Shown here: in pieces, positions 45,424 to 52,365 of the stretch | How the letters are laid out: each line of letters begins with the position of its first letter | Position numbering within the stretch: position 1 is the stretch's first letter | NCBI GenBank assembly: GCA_028719885.1 | Contig: JAQYLT010000039.1 | Location: forward strand, 1-64,000 | Origin: Bacillota bacterium | GTDB taxonomy: Bacteria; Bacillota; Clostridia; Oscillospirales; Oscillospiraceae | Length of the DNA stretch: 64,000 bases | Direction: 5' to 3' | Notes under the pieces: generated by a model | The model's input: the letters and a program-made list of their open reading frames with translations, nothing else | Databases searched by the model: none | What the model was told of the DNA's origin: nothing | Program-made: the position numbers and the translations under genes

Positions 45424-45472
45424 CCATAAACAATCAACCCTCCGCTTTGGGCGGAGGGTTGATTGTTTATGG
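45424..45472. terminator. Perfect 22-bp inverted repeat after the hybrid kinase gene
   Basis: A 22-bp arm starting CCATAAACAATCAACCCTCC (45424-45445) pairs without mismatch with 45451-45472 around a five-base loop. The A/T-rich outer part gives ATTGTTTAT on the plus strand, so it can act as a terminator. The stem is unusually long. Confidence 0.7.
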
Positions 45473-45516
45473 CCACCATACAGGCGGTGGCATTGTTTTA
45501 TGCTTGGGCTTTTTGT

Positions 45517-45795
45517 CAAATTTGTGTTTGGCGAGATATTTCGTAGGGAATGCATTCATGCATTCCGCTCTGGCTGTAAATCGCCGGGAGTTATTGAACC
45601 CCAAAAACGTTGTGTTTTGCGTAGGGAACGCATTTATGCGTTCCGAAACGTGGATTAACATCCATGGTTCGTTGGGTGGTAACAGGTTCCTGTTTTTTTG
45701 ACATTTTTCCATTCAACATACCCCGGTATAAATGTTACCGAGGCGGAACGCATGAATGCGTTCCCTACGAACACATACCGCCAAACACCAATTTG
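45517..45795 (+). repeat. Hairpin-bordered intergenic repeat, copy D (extra hairpin)
   Basis: Terminal arms CAAATTTGTGTTTGGCG (45517-45533) and CGCCAAACACCAATTTG (45779-45795) mirror each other. There are three hairpins: 45542-45567 (AATGCAT type), 45620-45645 and 45744-45769 (both AACGCAT type). The core matches copies B and E (TGGTTCGTTGGGTGGTAAC ... CATTTTTCCATTCAAC). It sits between converging genes. Confidence 0.85.
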
Positions 45796-45846
45796 CTGGG
45801 TGAAACTGATAGACACATTGCTTTTCGAGGCTTCAAAAAGGGACCC

Positions 45847-47436
45847 TTATTTCCGTGCCTTCCGTTTCTTCCCGTATTCCGCCAGCAGGTAGATCAGGAT
45901 GCCCAGCCAGCAGAGGGCCAAAGCGGCCAGCAGCGCCACAGAGGCGGCGGGCAGGGGACCCAGGTCCCGGGATTGGGCCTGCTCCTGGGGGGTGATCTGG
46001 TCCAGATGGTAGAGGGCGGCGGTATCGGAATAGAGCTTCTGGAAGAAGGCATCGTCCACGGTCTGCTTCCGGCGGATGGATTTCACCACCGTCTCGATCA
46101 GCTCCCCGGCGGCGGACCGGAGAGAGGCGGAGCCGTTGAACACCGGGGTGACAAAGGTTTTGTCCGGATTCTGAAGCAGCAGCTTGGCGGCCTGGAGCTT
46201 CACCTCATAGTGATCCGTGCCATCCTCCCCCTCCCGGGAGAGGTATTCCTGATATTCCGGGCTCTGCTGGGCCTTGGAGGTGACGGGCACATAGCCTTCG
46301 GTGCAGGAGTAGCTGATCTGCACCTCGTTGCTCAGAAGATACTGCATGAACAGCCACGAGGCCAGCACCTCCTGGGGGTCCTCCTTGTTAAAAAGACAGA
46401 TGGAGGGGCCCTGGGAGATCATGCTGATGTTCTCCGTGTCAAACTGGGGAATGGGCAGCACGGCGGTTTCAAATTCCACCAGGGCATCCTCGCTGATGTC
46501 CAGCAGGGGGGCGTGGCTGCCCATCCAGGTGGCGCCGGCGGTGGAGTCGATGGCGAAGATGCACTGCCCGGCGTTGAGGAAATTGGCGGGGTAGCTGGAA
46601 ATCTTAAAGGTGGAAAAGGCGCCGGTTTTTACATGGCCGGCGATTTCCTCCAGCAGAGACTTTGTGGTGTCGTTGAAGATCAGGACGTTCCCCGCGGAAT
46701 CCGAGTAGCCCGCGTCCAGCTGGTGCAGCATCTGAATCATCATGTTGTCCGTGGACTTGTAGATAAAGGGAATCAGCACCTTCTGCCCGTTGACTTTAAA
46801 GGTCCCGTCATCGTTTTTCGCCATGGCCGCCTCGCTGACCTGCCAGACAAAATCCCAGGTCATCACCTCCGGCAGCTCAAAGCCCAGCTTTTCCACAAAG
46901 GTCTTGTTCACATAACACGCCTCGGTGGAGCGCATATAGGGCAGGGCGTACTGGTGGCCTCCAAAGCTGCATTCCGCCAGGAACTCCGGGATGATTTCAT
47001 CCTTTTTGGGGGAATCGAACCGTACCTGGCTGCCGCCCAGACCAAAGCGGCTGTCCACCATCAGCTCATCCAGGGGAACCACAATATTTTCGCCGGTGAG
47101 GTAGGTGGCGATATGATCGGGATAGGTGATGCATACATTGGGAGTGGTTCCAGTAGAGATGTTGGTGATCACATCGTTGTAAATCCGGCTGTAGTCGGTG
47201 TACAGCCGCATATTCACGGTGATGTTGGGATAAATTTCCTGAAAATCAGCAATGGCCTTTCTATAGATGTCTGCCTGGGTCACATTGGTATCGTTTTTGG
47301 CCCAGAAGGTGATTTCAAACTGCCGCCCGGTGTCCAGTTCCGACGGAATCTCAAAGGACAGCCGATCCCGGGCGCCGTGGCAGCCGGAGAGGGTGAGCAT
47401 CAGCAGAGCCAGCAGGGCAAACAGAAGCTTTTTCAT
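45847..47436 (-). CDS. CUT1 solute-binding lipoprotein with C-terminal membrane anchor
   Basis: A 529-residue family 1 binding protein with lipobox LTLSGC, LDTGRQFEITFWAKNDTNVTQADIY near the N-terminus and the usual two lobes. Unusually, the last 30 or so residues form a membrane helix (ASVALLAALALCWLGILIYLL) followed by the basic tail KKRKARK. Both ends would therefore be fixed to the membrane. I start at 47436 (GGAGG nine bases upstream); its ATG overlaps the stop of the permease gene (ATGA). A longer in-frame reading would run through the permease. It closes the four-gene importer operon. Confidence 0.88.
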   Translation of the reverse strand: MKKLLFALLALLMLTLSGCHGARDRLSFEIPSELDTGRQFEITFWAKNDTNVTQADIYRKAIADFQEIYPNITVNMRLYTDYSRIYNDVITNISTGTTPNVCITYPDHIATYLTGENIVVPLDELMVDSRFGLGGSQVRFDSPKKDEIIPEFLAECSFGGHQYALPYMRSTEACYVNKTFVEKLGFELPEVMTWDFVWQVSEAAMAKNDDGTFKVNGQKVLIPFIYKSTDNMMIQMLHQLDAGYSDSAGNVLIFNDTTKSLLEEIAGHVKTGAFSTFKISSYPANFLNAGQCIFAIDSTAGATWMGSHAPLLDISEDALVEFETAVLPIPQFDTENISMISQGPSICLFNKEDPQEVLASWLFMQYLLSNEVQISYSCTEGYVPVTSKAQQSPEYQEYLSREGEDGTDHYEVKLQAAKLLLQNPDKTFVTPVFNGSASLRSAAGELIETVVKSIRRKQTVDDAFFQKLYSDTAALYHLDQITPQEQAQSRDLGPLPAASVALLAALALCWLGILIYLLAEYGKKRKARK

Positions 47437-48293
47437 CCCTTGGTGCCTCCTCTGGCCACACCGGCCATGATTTTTTTGTGGAAAATGAGAAACAGCAGGA
47501 TCAGCGGCAGGGAGATGACCACCACTGCCGCCATCATGGCGGGGATGTTCTCCCGACCGAAGCCGTTTTCCCGGATTTCCTGAATGCCAACCGACACCAG
47601 GAAGAGGTTGGGGTCGGTGGTAACCAGCCGGGGCCAGACATAGCTGTTCCAACATTCAATCACCTTGAGAATGGTCACGGTGACAATGGTGGGCTGGCAG
47701 ATGGGGATCATCACCTTCCAGAGGTATTTCAGGTCTGAGGTGCCGTCCACCTTGGCGGCGTAGTACAATTCGTCGGGAATCTGGGAGAAATTCTCTTTTA
47801 ACAGATAGATATAGAACACCGAGGTCACCGAGGGCAGAATCAACCCTAAGAAGGTGTTCCGCAGCTGGGCATTGGTGATGGTGACGTAGTTGGTGATCAC
47901 CACCAGCTCGTTTGGAATCATCATCAGGGAGAGAAACACGGTGAAGGCCAGTTCCTTGCCCCGGAAGTTCAGCCGGGCAAAGGCAAAGGCCGCCAGTACC
48001 GTCACCACCAGCATGATACCGGTGGTGAGCAGGGTGAAAATGACGGTGTTCAGGAAATACCGCGCCAGAGGCACCGCCCGGAAAGCATCCACATAGTTTT
48101 GCAGGGTGGGGTTCAGGGTGAAGAGCTTGGGCACGTACTCGGCATTGTAGCTGCCGTAGCTTTTTACGGAGGTCAGCAGCATCCAGTAAAAGGGGAAGAG
48201 CACCATCAGCGCCCAGAAAATCAGCAGGGCATACACGCAGGCCTTCCAGGCGCCGCTGCCCAGCCTATGCAGGGTTTGTCTGTTCTTATCCAT
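47433..48293 (-). CDS. CUT1 ABC permease 2 (MalG-like)
   Basis: A 286-residue permease with six helices and the EAA loop DELYYAAKVDGTSDLKYLWKVMIPICQP. The ATG at 48293 is preferred over a GTG four codons upstream because GAGGTG precedes it. Its end overlaps the binding-protein gene by four bases. It pairs with the MalF-like permease upstream. Confidence 0.93.
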   Translation of the reverse strand: MDKNRQTLHRLGSGAWKACVYALLIFWALMVLFPFYWMLLTSVKSYGSYNAEYVPKLFTLNPTLQNYVDAFRAVPLARYFLNTVIFTLLTTGIMLVVTVLAAFAFARLNFRGKELAFTVFLSLMMIPNELVVITNYVTITNAQLRNTFLGLILPSVTSVFYIYLLKENFSQIPDELYYAAKVDGTSDLKYLWKVMIPICQPTIVTVTILKVIECWNSYVWPRLVTTDPNLFLVSVGIQEIRENGFGRENIPAMMAAVVVISLPLILLFLIFHKKIMAGVARGGTKG

Positions 48294-48301
48294 GGGCCAC
48301 C

Positions 48302-49195
48302 TCACACATAATGCACATGCTTCTTGCTGACCAGTAGATTGATGCAGGTGATGGTCAGCACAATGGAAAACAGGATGATGGCGGCGGCAGAGGCATAGGA
48401 GGGGTAGCCGCCGGAGCTGCCGTAGAGCATATCGTAGACATAGCCCACGATGGTGTTCATCTGGGCGTTGTTCAGGTTCACGCCGAACAGGGCCACCGCA
48501 TCGCTGTAGGCCTTGAAAGCGCCGATAAAGCCGGTGATGATCAGGTAAAAAATGGACGGGGAGATCATGGGCAGGGTGATCCGGGTGAAAATCCGCAGCT
48601 TTGGCGTGCCGTCCACCCGGGCGGCGTTGTAGTAGGTCTCATTCACCGAGGCCAGGGCGCTGGTGAGAATCAGGATTTTAAAGGGCATGACAATCCAAAC
48701 CGTGTAGAAGCAAAGCACAAACATCTTCGCCCAGTAGGGCCCGTCGATGAAGTCCACCGGGGTCATGCCGAAGGCGCCAAGCAGCAGATTCACCAGGCCA
48801 TCGGAATAGGGGGTCTTTTTGAATAGAATCATGAACACCAGGCCCACTGCCAAGGTGTTGGTCACATAGGGCAGGAAGAAAACCGTCTGAAACAGGTTCT
48901 TCAGCTTCCGGATGGAGCTGAGGGCCAGGGAGATCAGCAGCGCCAGTCCGGTGGACACCGGCACGGTGATGATCACCAGAATAAAGGTGTTTTTCAGGGC
49001 CTGGAGGAAGTAGGGGTCGTGGAGCACATAGGAGAAATTAAAGCTTCCCACGCCGGAATAGGTCTGGGAGGCGAAATTGAATTCCTCCTCCACGGAGTAG
49101 ATGAATACATCAATCAGGGGATACACCATGAAAATCCCCAAAAACAGGCAGGCGGGCAGCAGATACAGCCAGCCCTTTTTGCTTTTGTATTCCAT
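48302..49195 (-). CDS. CUT1 ABC permease 1 (MalF/UgpA-like)
   Basis: A 297-residue permease with six helices (first at about 9-30), PLIDVFIYSVEEEFNF near the start and the EAA loop NETYYNAARVDGTPKLRIFTRITLPM. AGGGGG precedes the ATG. It lies nine bases after the ATPase gene ends. Confidence 0.93.
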   Translation of the reverse strand: MEYKSKKGWLYLLPACLFLGIFMVYPLIDVFIYSVEEEFNFASQTYSGVGSFNFSYVLHDPYFLQALKNTFILVIITVPVSTGLALLISLALSSIRKLKNLFQTVFFLPYVTNTLAVGLVFMILFKKTPYSDGLVNLLLGAFGMTPVDFIDGPYWAKMFVLCFYTVWIVMPFKILILTSALASVNETYYNAARVDGTPKLRIFTRITLPMISPSIFYLIITGFIGAFKAYSDAVALFGVNLNNAQMNTIVGYVYDMLYGSSGGYPSYASAAAIILFSIVLTITCINLLVSKKHVHYV

Positions 49196-49204
49196 GGCCG
49201 CCCC

Positions 49205-50305
49205 CTATTCTGCCTGGAAGCGAATCCGCTCTTCGGTTTCCGGGTGGAACAGCAGCACCTTTTCCGGCTTTAAACGGAAGCGAACGGTCTCCTGCTCCCG
49301 GCGCACCCCGGCGTCAGAGGCGATGATGGAGCGGATGGCCGCCCCCTGGAAGGCGGGGTGGGTGGATACCACAGTGATGTCCCGGCCCATTACCTCCACA
49401 TTCACCATGGAGCAGCACAGGCCGCCCGCCTCGTCGGGGATGAAGCCCTCGGGCCGGACGCCCACAATGACCGCTCCGTCCGCCACGCCGGACAGGCTTA
49501 ATACCGCATCGTCACCCAAGAGCAGCTTGCCGCCCTGGACCCGTCCGGAGAAGATGTTGATGGGGGGATTGCCCAGGAATTTGGCCACGAACAGGTTGAT
49601 GGGGTCGTCGTAAACCTCCTGGGGCCTGCCGGTCTGGTGGACCACACCGGCCTTCATCACCACGATGCAGTCGGAGATGCTCATGGCCTCCTCCTGGTCA
49701 TGGGTGACGAAAATGGTGGTGATGCCGGTCTTTTTCTGGATGCGCCGGATTTCCTCCCGGGTTTGCAGCCGGAGCCGGGCATCCAAATTAGAAAGGGGCT
49801 CGTCCAGCAGCAGCACCCGGGGCATTTTCACCAGCGCCCGGGCGATGGCCACCCGCTGCTGCTGGCCGCCGGAGAGCTCGCTGGGCTTGCGCTCCATGAG
49901 CTGATCGATCTGCACCAGCTTCGCAGCCTCCGCCGCCCTGCGGAGCATTTCCTCCTTGCTCAGCTTGTCCTTTCCCTTTAAATTTTCCAGGGGGAACAGA
50001 ATGTTCTGCTGCACCGTCAGGTGGGGGTACAGGGCATAGTTTTGGAATACCAGACCCACGCCCCGCTTTTCCGCCGGAAGCTCTGTCACATCGTCGTCAC
50101 CGAAGAACACCTTTCCGGAGGTAGGCTTCTGCAGTCCGGAGATCATATACAGGGTGGTGCTTTTGCCGCAGCCCGAGGGACCCAGCAAGCCCACCAGCTT
50201 GCCATCGGGAATTTCAAAATTGAAACGGTCTACGGCCACCGTGTCCGCGCCGCCCTTTTTTCGGCTGGGAAATACCTTGGTCAGGCCTTTTAACAGAACT
50301 TTCAT
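49205..50305 (-). CDS. MsmX/UgpC-type sugar ABC ATPase
   Basis: This 366-residue ATPase has Walker A GPSGCGKSTT, signature LSGGQQQR, Walker B VLLLDEPLSNLD, switch His in VTHDQEEAM and a C-terminal MOP/TOBE regulatory domain. It is the first gene of the operon with the two permeases and the anchored binding protein. ATPases of this class often serve several importers, so it may also power the ATPase-less Lpl-type importer at 33.4-37 kb. Confidence 0.93.
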   Translation of the reverse strand: MKVLLKGLTKVFPSRKKGGADTVAVDRFNFEIPDGKLVGLLGPSGCGKSTTLYMISGLQKPTSGKVFFGDDDVTELPAEKRGVGLVFQNYALYPHLTVQQNILFPLENLKGKDKLSKEEMLRRAAEAAKLVQIDQLMERKPSELSGGQQQRVAIARALVKMPRVLLLDEPLSNLDARLRLQTREEIRRIQKKTGITTIFVTHDQEEAMSISDCIVVMKAGVVHQTGRPQEVYDDPINLFVAKFLGNPPINIFSGRVQGGKLLLGDDAVLSLSGVADGAVIVGVRPEGFIPDEAGGLCCSMVNVEVMGRDITVVSTHPAFQGAAIRSIIASDAGVRREQETVRFRLKPEKVLLFHPETEERIRFQAE

Positions 50306-50337
50306 GATCTTTCTTCCCTTTCTGAGGTTTGAGAATC

Positions 50338-50366
50338 ATTATACTCCGCCCCGGCAGTCAGCGCAA
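50338..50366 (-). promoter_or_regulatory. Promoter of the MsmX-type importer operon
   Basis: On the minus strand TTGCGC (50366-50361) and perfect TATAAT (50343-50338) are 17 bases apart. Confidence 0.65.
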
Positions 50367-50429
50367 GGAAAAATTGGGAAAAATATCGCCCGTTCCCGAT
50401 TCTTTCCGCCCCCATCCCCCCAAGCCCGA

Positions 50430-50457
50430 TTGACAAGCGGGGCAAATATGATAAAAT
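50430..50457 (+). promoter_or_regulatory. Promoter upstream of repeat copy E and the LRR gene
   Basis: Perfect TTGACA (50430-50435), 16 bases, TAAAAT (50452-50457). If used, copy E would be transcribed as the 5' leader of the LRR protein gene. Confidence 0.6.
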
Positions 50458-50494
50458 AGGACAAAGATGCAATTTTGTGCATATCCGTCTGGCT

Positions 50495-50694
50495 CAAATT
50501 GGAATTTGGTGGTATGTGTTCGTAGGGAACGGATTTATCCGTTCCGAAATGTCAATTACCATCCAGGGCTTGTTGGATGGTAACGGGTTCCTGTTTTTTA
50601 ACATTTTTCCATTCAATATTTTTCGATAAAAACGCTACCGAGGCGGAATGCATAAATGCATTCCCTACGAAACATCTCGTCAAGCACTAATTTG
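50495..50694 (+). repeat. Hairpin-bordered intergenic repeat, copy E
   Basis: Left arm CAAATTGGAATTTGG (from 50495) with GGTATGTG; right arm ends ACTAATTTG at 50694 and is diverged. The left hairpin (50521-50546) is of the AACGGAT type and the right (50644-50669) of the AATGCAT type. The core matches copy B. The ATG inside the right hairpin is in frame with the LRR gene but is not its start. Confidence 0.85.
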
Positions 50695-50725
50695 CCTGTT
50701 TGCTGATAAAAAGGGAGGGGTTCCT

Positions 50726-52333
50726 TTGGCAAAGCAACATAACCGGGGTTCAAGGTCTGGCTTCGCTGCACTGGTAGCGGTGATTGGGGTGCTGGTTCTG
50801 CTTTTGGCAGCCGGCTGCGCCTTTCTGCTGACCCACTACACCTGGGCGGCGGGGGGCCTGCGGGAAAAAGGCGCGGCCTATATGGACTTACGGGGAGAGG
50901 AACTCTCCATGGAGGACTTCCGGGAGCTGACGAAAAAATTCCCGGACTGCCAGATTCTTTGGGACGTTCCCTTTCAGGGCTTCCGCGTTTCCTCCGATGC
51001 CAATGAGCTCACCATTTCCGACCTGACCGGGGCGGATTGTCAGGCGTTGGAATACCTGCCCGATCTGACCCGCCTGATTGCACTCCACTGCCAGGATGAT
51101 GAGGCGGTGGAGGCCTTTGCGGCCCGGCATCCGGAGTGCCGGGTGAGCTACCCGATCCCCATTGAGGATGAGCACTTCCCCAGTGATGCCGCTGCAATCA
51201 CCATTGCGGATGCCGACGTGGCCCAGCTGGAACAGGTGCTGCATCTTTTCGACAATTTGGCCCAGGTGACACTTACTGGCAGAATTCCCGGCGAAGCGGA
51301 AATGGATGATCTGATTGCCACGTTCCCGGATATCTTCTTCCTGTGGCCGGTTCCTGTTGGGAATACCACTGTGGACAGCAGTGCAGTCCAACTGGATTTG
51401 CAGGGAGAAGCGCTGGACTATCCGGAAATTGCCAAGCTGCTGAAATGGATGCCCAGGCTCACCTGGGTGAATCTGCTGGGCTGCTCCCTCACCGATGACC
51501 AGGTGCTTCAGCTGGCCGCCGACTACCCCAACTGCCGCTTCCTCTGGGAGCTGGAAATCAACGGCCAGAGCTGCCGGACGGATGCGGAGGAACTGGACCT
51601 CTCCGGCTGGCAGGTGGGCAGCAGTCAGGCGGTGGAAAAATTGCTTCCCTGCTTCTTCAACTTGAAGCGGGTCATCATGTGTGACTGCGGCCTGGACGAT
51701 GAAACCATGGACGAGCTGAACCAGCGGTACGAGGACATCCGCTTCATCTGGACCGTTTACATCAAGGACGTCCCCATCCGCACCGACGCCAAGTGGTTCT
51801 ATCCCTTTAAATACCAAAAGGACATGGTGGTGGGGGAGGAGGACCTGTATCCCCTGCGCTACTGCGTGGACATGGAGGCCATCGACATCGGCCACATGAC
51901 CACGGTGGAAACCTGCGACTGGGTGGCCTATATGCCGAACCTCAAGTACCTGATTATTGTGGAGACGGCCATCACCGATATCTCTCCCCTGGCGAATCTG
52001 AAAAATCTGGTATTTCTGGAGATATTTACCACAAAGATCACAGATTATTCCCCCCTGCTGGGCTGCACAGCCTTGGAAGACCTGAACCTGGGCCAGACCT
52101 ACGGGGACCCGGAGCCCATTTTGCAAATGACCTGGCTGAAAAATTTGTGGTGGAGCGGCATCGAGGGCACCTACGGCCTGCCCTGCTCCGACGCTCCCCA
52201 GCGGCTGCGGGAGGCCCTGCCCAACACCAATATGAAATTCAATCTGGAAACGCCCAACGTGAACAACGGCTGGCGGCAGTTGGAGAACTACTACGCCATG
52301 CGGGATTTGATGGATGTTTTTTATCTCAGCTGA
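50726..52333 (+). CDS. Anchored repeat protein with LRR-type C-terminal part
   Basis: Starting at TTG 50726 (AGGGAGGGG upstream), the 535-residue protein has a membrane helix at about 12-36 and the rest outside. The middle contains five repeats of 63-68 residues, each marked by a version of FPDCxxLW (FPDCQILW 72, HPECRVSY 135, FPDIFFLW 200, YPNCRFLW 267, YEDIRFIW 335). Between them lie leucine-rich stretches such as LTWVNLLGCSLTDDQVLQLA. The C-terminal part has classical 22-residue leucine-rich repeats (LKYLIIVETAITDISPLANLKNLVFLEI). A binding surface for protein or glycan is likely. It is followed 32 bases later by the TPR/RCC1 gene. Confidence 0.75.
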   Translation: MAKQHNRGSRSGFAALVAVIGVLVLLLAAGCAFLLTHYTWAAGGLREKGAAYMDLRGEELSMEDFRELTKKFPDCQILWDVPFQGFRVSSDANELTISDLTGADCQALEYLPDLTRLIALHCQDDEAVEAFAARHPECRVSYPIPIEDEHFPSDAAAITIADADVAQLEQVLHLFDNLAQVTLTGRIPGEAEMDDLIATFPDIFFLWPVPVGNTTVDSSAVQLDLQGEALDYPEIAKLLKWMPRLTWVNLLGCSLTDDQVLQLAADYPNCRFLWELEINGQSCRTDAEELDLSGWQVGSSQAVEKLLPCFFNLKRVIMCDCGLDDETMDELNQRYEDIRFIWTVYIKDVPIRTDAKWFYPFKYQKDMVVGEEDLYPLRYCVDMEAIDIGHMTTVETCDWVAYMPNLKYLIIVETAITDISPLANLKNLVFLEIFTTKITDYSPLLGCTALEDLNLGQTYGDPEPILQMTWLKNLWWSGIEGTYGLPCSDAPQRLREALPNTNMKFNLETPNVNNGWRQLENYYAMRDLMDVFYLS

Positions 52334-52365
52334 TTTCTCTGTTACCCTGAAAGAAGGATGAATCC

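Noticed and set aside
45517..45795. CRISPR-like repeated short palindromes
   Set aside because: The hairpins recur in pairs facing each other and scattered over 50 kb; there are no direct repeats with regular spacers and no cas genes.
50648..50725. N-terminal extension of the LRR protein (MHKCIPYE...)
   Set aside because: The codons lie in the right hairpin of repeat copy E. The same peptide-like string (MHECIPYE, MHKCIPYE) appears wherever the repeat is read in this frame, and a good ribosome site lies at the TTG 50726.
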